Shown here piece by piece: positions 1 through 5,076 of a stretch of 5,076 nt of DNA (within the stretch, counting starts at the first letter, position 1; each line of letters opens with the position of its first letter). The stretch spans positions 1-5,076 of the forward strand of contig CAKRCJ010000188.1 of NCBI GenBank assembly GCA_934307185.1. The letters are read 5' to 3'. Source of the stretch: an uncultured Roseburia sp. GTDB lineage: Bacteria; Bacillota; Clostridia; Lachnospirales; Lachnospiraceae. The notes beneath the pieces are model-generated. The model made no database searches, was not told the DNA's origin, and saw only the letters and a program-made list of their open reading frames with translations. Position numbers and translations under genes: made by a program.

Positions 1-1018
1 CTTTTAATACATCATTCCAATCCTGTTTAATTTCTCCAGGTTTTTCAGGAGGAAGATCTGCAACTAATCCTACGCCTTTATCTCGCAACGAATTAATAAA
101 TTCATGACCACCCTCATCATTATCGACAACAAGAGTAATAATATCGCCATGTTTTCCATCTGAAAAGTAGCCATTCTTAACAGCATCATCTAGGGGATGA
201 GAATCAGCTGATAGCCACTGATCAGCAATCCTACGCCCTTGAAGCTCAGACTCTAAACGAACGAGATTAGTCCCAATAATAGCTTCTTTTAATCCATCCA
301 TCGAAACAAGACGAACATTTTCCAGCTGGTCCTTATGCAATTCATAGTATGACATCAAGTCTATAGGACTTTCAGCAAATATAAGGCGTTCTGGCTTTCC
401 GATATCAACTGAAAAACCATTGAACCCATTAGAGTTTCTCATGATACCTTTGAAATAGCCATGCTTTTGATAAAGTTCTCTATTCTCAACAATCCCTTGA
501 AGGTTGCCACCGACCATCTGTCCAGTATGATCAAGCGTTTTAAATACAATAACAGGAACAATAGCATCTCCAATTTTTGCATCTGCTTGTGTCATAGCAC
601 CTTGATCATAGAAAAAATCAATGGTTTCATCTGAAAGCCCACGAACATCTTTAAGGTAAGCTCGACCTTCCTCAAAAGGTTTTTCATAAGGTTCTAGATA
701 ATTTGAAAATGTCTCTTTAGTCTGTACCTCGGTTGCTGCTTCCTGGTAATTACCATCATTAATAAATTCAACAGCCTGATTGAAACTTACCTGGCGAATT
801 TCTTGGACTAAAGCAATTGTATCTCCTCCCTTATGTTGAGAAAACCAATTCCATAGATTTTTTTCAGGTGATAGAACCATAGAATCGTGTTCTTTCCATC
901 TAAAATCACGACCAGAACGAACGAGTTCCATCCCTAAGCCTTCAGCAACTTCAATAATTGAACGGTTCTTAGCGTAATCTTTCCTTGCTTGACGTTCTTC
1001 TTTAGTATAACTTGCCAT
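1..1018 (-). CDS. DUF3991/TOPRIM primase-like protein of a conjugative element (C-terminus cut by window edge)
   Basis: My translation reads 339 open residues from ATG at 1018 to the left edge, where the C-terminus is missing. The TOPRIM catalytic pattern is visible: E216 in FAESPID, the acidic pair D299/D301 in VVDNDEGG, and a DWND motif at 333-336 that often closes the fold in this family. Residues about 105-195 match the usual place of the DUF3991 domain. Residues 20-66 resemble the CHC2 zinc-binding domain of DnaG-type primases (IIEVAEGLG, SPEKN, GGDTIALVQEI), but three of the four zinc ligands are replaced. Such proteins occur in plasmids and ICEs and are thought to prime or process transferred single-stranded DNA in the cytoplasm; that role is inference here. 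The start is supported by an AGGGAG site that overlaps the stop of the preceding gene, so the two are probably co-translated. The domain assignment is firm; biochemical primase activity is not shown. Confidence 0.88.
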   Translation of the reverse strand, partial: MASYTKEERQARKDYAKNRSIIEVAEGLGMELVRSGRDFRWKEHDSMVLSPEKNLWNWFSQHKGGDTIALVQEIRQVSFNQAVEFINDGNYQEAATEVQTKETFSNYLEPYEKPFEEGRAYLKDVRGLSDETIDFFYDQGAMTQADAKIGDAIVPVIVFKTLDHTGQMVGGNLQGIVENRELYQKHGYFKGIMRNSNGFNGFSVDIGKPERLIFAESPIDLMSYYELHKDQLENVRLVSMDGLKEAIIGTNLVRLESELQGRRIADQWLSADSHPLDDAVKNGYFSDGKHGDIITLVVDNDEGGHEFINSLRDKGVGLVADLPPEKPGEIKQDWNDVLK

Positions 1019-1023
1019 TTACT

Positions 1024-1030
1024 ACTCCCT
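1024..1030 (-). promoter_or_regulatory. Ribosome binding site of the primase-like gene, overlapping the upstream stop
   Basis: The minus strand reads AGGGAGT six nt before the ATG at 1018. Its first two bases are the last two bases of the TAG stop of the 85-residue gene (1029-1031). This layout fixes the start codon and suggests translational coupling. Confidence 0.75.
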
Positions 1031-1286
1031 AAAATACATCATCAATTTTCGCATCACCTTCCTGAGAGACAATAAATAGCTCTTTAGGTAGATGAACTAA
1101 TTCTCCGACTGAAAGCGAGTCAGAGCTATCAACGATTACTGTATAGGGCATTTCAATAGCTAATTCTTGGTTTTTGCCCTGACCAACAAATGTTACTATC
1201 TGAGAATCTTCATCTAGACTCTCAACAAGCCAATCCTCATTGAAATCCAACTCATTAGTGTCTATACTTGGAAAATAAGTAGTCAT
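1029..1286 (-). CDS. Small, extremely acidic protein of unknown function
   Basis: This 85-residue protein is not one I recognise. It has 19 Asp/Glu against three Lys and no Arg, a net charge near -16. There is no signal peptide, membrane segment or cysteine. Residues about 29-75 alternate short hydrophobic runs (IVTFVG, LAIEMPYTVIV, ELVHLP, ELFIVS), which suggests a small beta-rich fold. Acidic stretches sit at 9-27 and 76-83. The ATG at 1286 is preceded by AGTGAGGTGA with good spacing. The gene is the first of a two-gene unit with the primase-like protein, whose ribosome binding site begins inside this stop codon. A partner or regulator of the primase, or a DNA-mimicking protein, are possible, but both are guesses from charge and position. 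Clean start, stop and operon context make the gene itself convincing. Confidence 0.8.
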   Translation of the reverse strand: MTTYFPSIDTNELDFNEDWLVESLDEDSQIVTFVGQGKNQELAIEMPYTVIVDSSDSLSVGELVHLPKELFIVSQEGDAKIDDVF

Positions 1287-1290
1287 ATAA

Positions 1291-1299
1291 TCACCTCAC
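1291..1299 (-). promoter_or_regulatory. Ribosome binding site of the acidic protein gene
   Basis: The minus strand reads GTGAGGTGA, ending four nt before the ATG at 1286, so the GAGG core is about seven nt away. This supports the chosen start. Confidence 0.65.
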
Positions 1300-1319
1300 T
1301 TTTTCGTCTACTATAAGGG

Positions 1320-1349
1320 ATAATGGCAATAAATTCAGTAAAGTGACAA
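1320..1349 (-). promoter_or_regulatory. Candidate sigma-70-type promoter for the acidic protein/primase unit
   Basis: On the minus strand a TTGTCA (-35, + strand 1344-1349; five of six consensus bases) and a CATTAT (-10, + strand 1320-1325; four of six) are separated by 18 nt. Transcription would begin near 1313, about 15 nt ahead of the ribosome binding site. The site lies just downstream of a terminator that isolates the previous gene, where a new promoter is expected. The -10 match is only fair, so this is a candidate. Confidence 0.4.
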
Positions 1350-1350
1350 T

Positions 1351-1390
1351 TGAAAACTTAAAAATCTGAATCCGAAGACCCAGATTTTTT
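1351..1390 (-). terminator. Rho-independent terminator with a UUCG tetraloop
   Basis: Bases 1360-1372 pair with 1377-1389, giving a 13-bp stem. On the minus strand the loop is TTCG closed by C-G, a very stable tetraloop, and a TTTTTAAGTTTT tract follows. Two of the pairs (1369/1380 and 1370/1379) are G-U in minus-strand RNA but would be A-C mismatches in plus-strand RNA. The hairpin is therefore built for minus-strand transcripts. It begins 13 nt after the stop of the 53-residue gene. Confidence 0.85.
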
Positions 1391-1402
1391 AAGTCTAATT
1401 AA

Positions 1403-1564
1403 TTAATCTTCACCGACAGACAACAACACAGCATAGAGCTGATTACCAATAACACAAGGGATTACCATAATTGCGACTTCTATTTTTCCAGCCCAAATAG
1501 TGGCAATCAACAAAAAGTATGACAATAACTTGTGAAATTGTACTACTTTTTTGATATCTTCCAT
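1403..1564 (-). CDS. Small hydrophobic protein, probable two-helix membrane peptide
   Basis: This 53-residue frame runs from ATG at 1564 to TAA at 1403. A perfect AAAGGAGG lies eight nt upstream, strong evidence that it is translated. The protein starts with a short charged stretch (MEDIKK) and then shows two hydrophobic segments, about residues 13-25 (around SYFLLIATIWAG) and 28-50 (around VAIMVIPCVIG and YAVLLSV), divided by a single K-I-E. It ends in an acidic GED. Two short membrane helices in a hairpin are likely. It is bracketed by the relaxase terminator upstream and a UUCG-loop terminator downstream, so it may be a one-gene transcript or be reached by read-through. I do not recognise the family. 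Membrane peptides of this size in conjugative elements can serve in exclusion, pore or mating-apparatus roles, but nothing here chooses between them. Confidence 0.68.
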   Translation of the reverse strand: MEDIKKVVQFHKLLSYFLLIATIWAGKIEVAIMVIPCVIGNQLYAVLLSVGED

Positions 1565-1572
1565 TATTTTTT

Positions 1573-1580
1573 CCTCCTTT
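1573..1580 (-). promoter_or_regulatory. Consensus ribosome binding site of the small membrane protein
   Basis: The minus strand reads AAAGGAGG, the full anti-Shine-Dalgarno match, eight nt before ATG 1564. It is the best ribosome binding site in the window and the main reason to accept this short gene. Confidence 0.8.
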
Positions 1581-1596
1581 CTCTTTTATCATTTTT

Positions 1597-1602
1597 ATTA
1601 TG
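1597..1602 (-). promoter_or_regulatory. Possible -10 element for the small membrane protein gene
   Basis: The minus strand reads CATAAT (five of six bases of TATAAT) between the relaxase terminator and the AAAGGAGG site, and would place a start near 1590. The expected -35 region falls in the terminator stem and shows no match. This is weak evidence; the gene could instead depend on read-through. Confidence 0.25.
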
Positions 1603-1610
1603 CTTGAAAA

Positions 1611-1639
1611 AATAAAAAAGCTCCGAAAAAATTCGGAGC
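1611..1639 (-). terminator. Rho-independent terminator of the relaxase operon
   Basis: GCTCCGAA (1620-1627) pairs perfectly with TTCGGAGC (1632-1639) around a four-base loop. On the minus strand it is followed by TTTTTTATT. The plus strand has only A-rich sequence after the stem, so it acts on minus-strand RNA. It starts seven nt after the relaxase stop codon. Confidence 0.92.
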
Positions 1640-1646
1640 AAAAAAA

Positions 1647-4016
1647 TTATAGCTGTTGAGAGTGTTCTTCTTCCTCTTCACGACGACGTTGACGATCTCT
1701 TGATTTGAGGGCGTTTATATTTTCTTTGCTTGAAGCCTTCAGAACAGCCGATAAGCCAGACATAAAATCATCAGTTGCCTTCATAGCTCCATGATTCCGT
1801 TGCAAGTTCGCTCTTCGAGCTTGCTGATCCTTCTGCATAGTGTTTGAGACCTGCTGTTTTAGCTGGTTCATACGACTATTATCCTTTTCATTAGTGTTAG
1901 ATTTATCTAAAACACTATATAAACGCTTCAAATCTTGGAATTTCTTAGCATTGATAACTTTCAATTCCTGATTTTCGTTGTCTTCAGAAGCTTTCAACTT
2001 TTTATTATTTTGATAGATGTCATTTTTAACCTCAAGGATATTCTTTCGAGCTTTTAAGGCTAAAATAGAATCTTCTTTGGTTCCCTCATTACTAAACAAT
2101 GAAATTAAGTGAGGATCTCTCACTTGACTGACTAGCTTCATCTCTTGATCCAGGCGATTCAAGGACGGATTAATTTTTTGACTACTAGCCAGCTTTATTG
2201 ACAGCTTTTCAGGTTCAATATAGAGAGTAGAGAGCGTCTGCTTTTCTTTTTTTTCAGCTGTTGAGAGCTGATAATTAGGCTTCAACTGAAGTTGAGTCAA
2301 TCGAAGACGATTATTAAGCTCTGTCTTTTTGAAATCCAAGTAAGGCTGATCTTGAGGCAAAGCTTTAAATTGATCAGCAACCTTAGAGAGAACTTTGAGC
2401 CTAGTTTGTTCTATCTCTACATTCTTTTGAAGCAATGCATATCTGTATAGACCAAGTTCCTTACGTTCCTTCTCAGACAAATCTTCTTTTTTTCTAGCAG
2501 CATCAATCAATTCTGAAAGTTGATCAGCTGAAAAATAAGAGAGGTCTTTCATCGATAGCTGCTTATCGTTGATATTTGATTCAACTTGAGAGATATCATA
2601 AACGGGAACCTTATTATAACCAATAATGGATCCCTTACTAGTACCATCTTTATCGTATTCCTGGTAAATAGGTTTTAAAATCGTGTAAGGTTTCTCTCCT
2701 TCTCGTACTTTATAACCTTGTTTTTCCCAAGCTTTTGAGTCATTTACAACTGAAATATCAGGATTCTGCTCTAAAAGTCGCTTCCTATTACCTGGACTAA
2801 AGCGATGTAAATTTGATTCTATATTTGAATCTGACTGTAATGTTGGGACACCTTCCTTAAATTGCTTTAGAATCGTGTTTCCTAAACGCTCTCTAAGCTC
2901 TTGTTCCCTTTTCTTTACCAGTTTATCTACATCAAAGCCTTTAGAATGAGCATCAGTTTTGACCGCTTGGCCATCAACATATCTAACTTTCTCGTAAGCT
3001 TGATTTTTTTCAGCCGAATAGGCTTGCCTATAATTTTCTAGAAAGTCTCTAGTCTCAGATAAAAAATCTTGATAGACTTCTTTGCCTTCGTTCTCAAAAT
3101 AACTATCTAGATAGCGATTGATGAAGAATTTGCTAACCGCAAAATCTTTGGCATTGGACTTAAAGGACCACTGTCTATCTTGAGGCAAGTGATTATAAGC
3201 CTGTTCCAAAAATTTTTTTTCAGCCGGCCGAGACACTTGATGATCTACTAAAACATTTTTTAGAAGATCTGTTTTAAGGTTGGCCAGGACCTGCTCTTGT
3301 CTCAAAAGTTGGCTTCTCGTTTGATCATTTAGTAAGCCATGAAAAATTTCACTTTTAAGGCCCTTAATAGACTTCTGTGAGAAGTTACCCTTATACTCCA
3401 TTCTTCCTCTCGGTTGATAAAAGATTTTCTCACGGTTAGAGTGAAGTTCTGACAAGCCAAAATGAATATGAATGTTATCTGTATTGAGGTGAATATTCCC
3501 CCACCAGAAAGCATCATCAGAAAGCCCCTCACGTTGGATGAGATGAGGCATTGCTTCCCTCAGTACATTCTTAATAGCTGCCTGATCGACTTGACCTGTC
3601 GCTAAGTCGTATAAACCTTGTTCAGCCAAAAATTCATTATCAAATGATACTACACCTTGCCAAAGAAGAGAGCCATTTTCATAGGCTCTCTCCAAATTTT
3701 TTTTCAGCTGATTGACCTCATCTACTGATAGATGATTCTTATCTTGATTGAAAACAGCAGTTAGTTCTTTAGTCTGCTTTTCAGTAGCGTAAGAACGATT
3801 CATATAATTAATATACTCAGTGAAATTGAGTGACTGCTCAGGGACATCTGAGAGAATTTGATCAACTTTTTCCTGACCAAGTTCCTTCAAAAGTTCCTTC
3901 TGAGTTTCATTCATCTCGTTCTGAATATCAACTGCTTCTTTACGGTTTGTGTAGTCTACAAATTGGCTATTTGCACCAGTATACTGAAGCATAAAAGTAA
4001 TATTTGGACTACTCAT
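1647..4016 (-). CDS. MobP2-type conjugative relaxase
   Basis: This 789-residue protein should nick one strand at oriT, stay joined to the 5' end and be sent to the recipient by a type IV secretion system. The N-terminal 240 residues carry the relaxase domain. H176, H183 and H185 in NIHLNTDNIHIHFG form the three-histidine metal site (motif III), backed by SLLWQGVVSFDNEFL at 116-130 and AFWWGN at 169-174. The opening SSPNITFMLQYTGA and the DYTNR at 21-25 fit the MobP2 family as I know it; Y12 or Y22 may be the nicking tyrosine, which I cannot decide. Residues 428-477 (W430, GYKVREGEK, VPVYDISQ) recall the ArdC/LtrC N-terminal single-strand-binding segment. Residues 500-760 are lysine/glutamate-rich and probably largely helical or coiled-coil. 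The tail is a charged R/E block. The gene follows the accessory protein by 12 nt and ends at a strong terminator. It appears intact. A MOB_L assignment is an alternative classification to test. Confidence 0.94.
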   Translation of the reverse strand: MSSPNITFMLQYTGANSQFVDYTNRKEAVDIQNEMNETQKELLKELGQEKVDQILSDVPEQSLNFTEYINYMNRSYATEKQTKELTAVFNQDKNHLSVDEVNQLKKNLERAYENGSLLWQGVVSFDNEFLAEQGLYDLATGQVDQAAIKNVLREAMPHLIQREGLSDDAFWWGNIHLNTDNIHIHFGLSELHSNREKIFYQPRGRMEYKGNFSQKSIKGLKSEIFHGLLNDQTRSQLLRQEQVLANLKTDLLKNVLVDHQVSRPAEKKFLEQAYNHLPQDRQWSFKSNAKDFAVSKFFINRYLDSYFENEGKEVYQDFLSETRDFLENYRQAYSAEKNQAYEKVRYVDGQAVKTDAHSKGFDVDKLVKKREQELRERLGNTILKQFKEGVPTLQSDSNIESNLHRFSPGNRKRLLEQNPDISVVNDSKAWEKQGYKVREGEKPYTILKPIYQEYDKDGTSKGSIIGYNKVPVYDISQVESNINDKQLSMKDLSYFSADQLSELIDAARKKEDLSEKERKELGLYRYALLQKNVEIEQTRLKVLSKVADQFKALPQDQPYLDFKKTELNNRLRLTQLQLKPNYQLSTAEKKEKQTLSTLYIEPEKLSIKLASSQKINPSLNRLDQEMKLVSQVRDPHLISLFSNEGTKEDSILALKARKNILEVKNDIYQNNKKLKASEDNENQELKVINAKKFQDLKRLYSVLDKSNTNEKDNSRMNQLKQQVSNTMQKDQQARRANLQRNHGAMKATDDFMSGLSAVLKASSKENINALKSRDRQRRREEEEEHSQQL

Positions 4017-4024
4017 AATTAATT

Positions 4025-4030
4025 ACCTCT
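4025..4030 (-). promoter_or_regulatory. Ribosome binding site of the relaxase, overlapping the accessory gene stop
   Basis: The minus strand reads AGAGGT eight nt before ATG 4016. Its first two bases belong to the TAG stop (4029-4031) of the accessory gene. This arrangement suggests that relaxase translation is coupled to that of its accessory protein. Confidence 0.72.
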
Positions 4031-4505
4031 AGTTGGATTTATGTGAGTGCTTTTGGGTTTGCCCTCGGTCTTTATCCTCTTTAATCAATTCAGCAATACG
4101 ATCCAAGAGTTGCTTTTGCTCAAGATCATAACTTGATTCAACTGATTCCAATTCTTCTGCTTGCCAATTTGGATTGTTTGCAGCATGGAAATTAGCAAGA
4201 GCTAAGTAAGTCAATTGATCAAGTTGACGTTTAAGCTGACGATTTTCTTTTTTCACTTCATCAATCATTGATTGATGTCTATCAGTAAGTTGTGTGAAAC
4301 GTTGATGGTAGTTCAACGAAGGATCAGCAGTTTCAATCATAAAGTAATAGAAAAATTCTATCATTATCATAATAGATTGTGAGACATTTCTTCCCTCTCC
4401 TAAGTGCGACTTATTTTGAAGATAGTCCACAATAAGATCCAATTTCTTACTGTTTTCTTCAGTGAAATAAAAATTCTTCCTAATACTTTTTACGTCATTT
4501 ACCAT
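4029..4505 (-). CDS. Probable relaxosome accessory DNA-binding protein (ribbon-helix-helix-like)
   Basis: This 158-residue protein lies directly before the relaxase, the usual place of MobC-like nicking accessories. Its N-terminus fits a ribbon-helix-helix plan: a strand at 8-14 (IRKNFYF), helix A at about 15-30 (TEENSKKLDLIVDYLQ), a loop, and helix B at about 41-57 (VSQSIMIMIEFFYYFM). The loop of about ten residues is longer than in classic members. Residues 76-98 (MIDEVKKENRQLKRQLDQL) look like a coiled coil, and 122-143 form a second charged helix. The C-terminus is polar and His/Lys-rich. The family as understood would bind oriT repeats as a dimer and recruit or stimulate the relaxase, perhaps also repressing its own operon. 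That role is inferred from fold and place, and I have no family name for it. The start is backed by an AAGGGGGAG site in the 13-nt gap after the nuclease stop. Confidence 0.75.
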   Translation of the reverse strand: MVNDVKSIRKNFYFTEENSKKLDLIVDYLQNKSHLGEGRNVSQSIMIMIEFFYYFMIETADPSLNYHQRFTQLTDRHQSMIDEVKKENRQLKRQLDQLTYLALANFHAANNPNWQAEELESVESSYDLEQKQLLDRIAELIKEDKDRGQTQKHSHKSN

Positions 4506-4508
4506 ATA

Positions 4509-4517
4509 CTCCCCCTT
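4509..4517 (-). promoter_or_regulatory. Ribosome binding site of the accessory protein gene
   Basis: The minus strand reads AAGGGGGAG between the nuclease stop (4519-4521) and ATG 4505. The AAGG core is eight nt from the start. It selects this ATG and places the gene in one operon with the nuclease. Confidence 0.65.
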
Positions 4518-4518
4518 A

Positions 4519-5076
4519 TTACTCCTTGCTTGACGTGCCAGTTAAATAGTTTATCGAATATCCTGGTTGCACGTTAAAAAGGTAGACATCGAAAGATAGA
4601 GAATCATCCTCTACACTTTGTGCTTCTATACGTATACCACGACAAACTAATTCAACATTTTTAAAAATAGGTGTCACTCGATAACGAACATGATGTCCAG
4701 TAGACTTAATATAAGTTGCAACCTTATTTTCATAATAAACCATCGAATTTTTTTCGTTTTCAAAATTGGCATTTAGAGCCCGTGTACCTGTAAAAAGATT
4801 CTTTACGTTGGCATCCTGACCAGTCAATTGAAAACCGATTAAATGTGACCTATTATAAAGATAATCCGATTGACCATTAAAGTCAATCTTTTTATTTTTC
4901 CAGCCAGTAGGTTTTACTGAAGATATGTCTCCACGTGATTTTTGTGGTAACAAGTCTTTGCCTAACAGTGCATCAGCTTGTCCTACCCTATTCAAAAAAT
5001 CAAGATCAGAGTAATGTTCCCAGCTTCCTTTATTCAGACTCAAATCTGACTCGGAAAACTGGGCTTTATCATTCAC
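4519..5076 (-). CDS. DNA/RNA non-specific endonuclease, EndA/streptodornase type (5' end at window edge)
   Basis: The frame is open from the right edge to TAA at 4519, 185 residues. It matches the beta-beta-alpha metal nuclease family (Endonuclease_NS_2 type, as in streptococcal EndA and Spd DNases). The catalytic block is NRSHLIGFQL at 75-84, with H78 the expected general base. The metal-binding helix region follows at 95-120 (FTGTRALNANFEN, MVYYENKVA), where N102 or N110 would hold Mg2+ and E116 supports it. The family's C-terminal segments are present: HHVRYRVTPIF (128-138), RGIRIEAQSVEDD (146-158) and DVYLFNVQPGYSINYLTG (163-180). The first visible codon happens to be GTG, but it abuts the edge, so no ribosome binding site can be checked. 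Relatives are usually longer and secreted through an N-terminal signal peptide, so the true start is probably outside. It is the first visible gene of the relaxase operon. Enzyme class is confident; location and biological role are open. Confidence 0.9.
   Translation of the reverse strand: MNDKAQFSESDLSLNKGSWEHYSDLDFLNRVGQADALLGKDLLPQKSRGDISSVKPTGWKNKKIDFNGQSDYLYNRSHLIGFQLTGQDANVKNLFTGTRALNANFENEKNSMVYYENKVATYIKSTGHHVRYRVTPIFKNVELVCRGIRIEAQSVEDDSLSFDVYLFNVQPGYSINYLTGTSSKE

Noticed and set aside
1396..1408. ATTAATTAAT palindrome as a possible operator or oriT element
   Set aside because: It is a simple AT palindrome next to a stop codon and terminator. No longer inverted repeat, nick-site-like sequence or iterons accompany it.
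1519..1554. Short plus-strand ATG frame within the small membrane protein gene
   Set aside because: It is only about a dozen codons, lacks a ribosome binding site and opposes a well-supported minus-strand gene.
3329..3532. Open frame of 67 residues inside the relaxase gene
   Set aside because: It overlaps the conserved metal-site region of the relaxase in another frame, has no convincing ribosome binding site or family resemblance, and is best explained as a shadow frame.
2450..3905. Repeated AAGGAAC-type words giving K-E-L-G-like stretches at two places in the relaxase
   Set aside because: The similarity is short, the surrounding protein differs and lysine/glutamate-rich coding easily yields such matches, so no internal duplication can be claimed.
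4017..4028. oriT in the gaps around the relaxase and accessory genes
   Set aside because: The gaps are only 12-13 nt and are filled by ribosome binding sites. No inverted repeats suitable for an origin of transfer are seen, so oriT is probably outside the window.
5074..5076. GTG at the window edge as the true start of the nuclease
   Set aside because: It is the very last codon of the window, so upstream sequence and ribosome binding site cannot be inspected. Secreted relatives carry an extra N-terminal signal region.

Overview
The window is AT-rich and reads as part of the conjugation/mobilization module of a Firmicutes integrative element. The gene types, strong AGGAGG-type ribosome binding sites and protein style point to Streptococcus or a close relative. 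This is my recognition of protein families, not a database result. Every supported gene lies on the minus strand, so transcription runs from right to left. No integrase, attachment site, type IV secretion gene, tRNA, rRNA, CRISPR array or insertion sequence is visible. No stretch longer than 300 bases lacks a gene.

Reading in the direction of transcription, the right half (5076 to about 1612) is a compact operon. It starts with an EndA/streptodornase-type DNA/RNA non-specific nuclease that touches the right window edge, so its true start may lie outside. Next comes a small protein that looks like a ribbon-helix-helix relaxosome accessory factor, then a 789-residue MobP2-type relaxase with an H-x6-H-x-H metal site. 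The gaps between these genes are only 12-13 nt, and the relaxase ribosome binding site overlaps the upstream stop codon. A strong hairpin terminator closes the unit at 1611-1639.

The middle (1403-1564) holds a 53-residue, probably two-helix membrane protein. It has a perfect ribosome binding site and sits alone between two hairpin terminators. The downstream one (1351-1390) has a C(UUCG)G tetraloop, and its G-U pairs form only in minus-strand RNA.

The left part (1286 to 1) is a second two-gene unit with a candidate promoter. It encodes an extremely acidic 85-residue protein of unknown role, then a DUF3991/TOPRIM primase-like protein that runs off the left edge. Its N-terminus looks like a CHC2 zinc-finger fold that has lost its zinc ligands.

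A plausible joint role is as follows. The accessory protein and relaxase nick and pilot one strand at an oriT that I cannot see here. The primase-like protein would help rebuild the second strand in donor or recipient. The nuclease, membrane peptide and acidic protein are accessory functions whose jobs the sequence does not settle.
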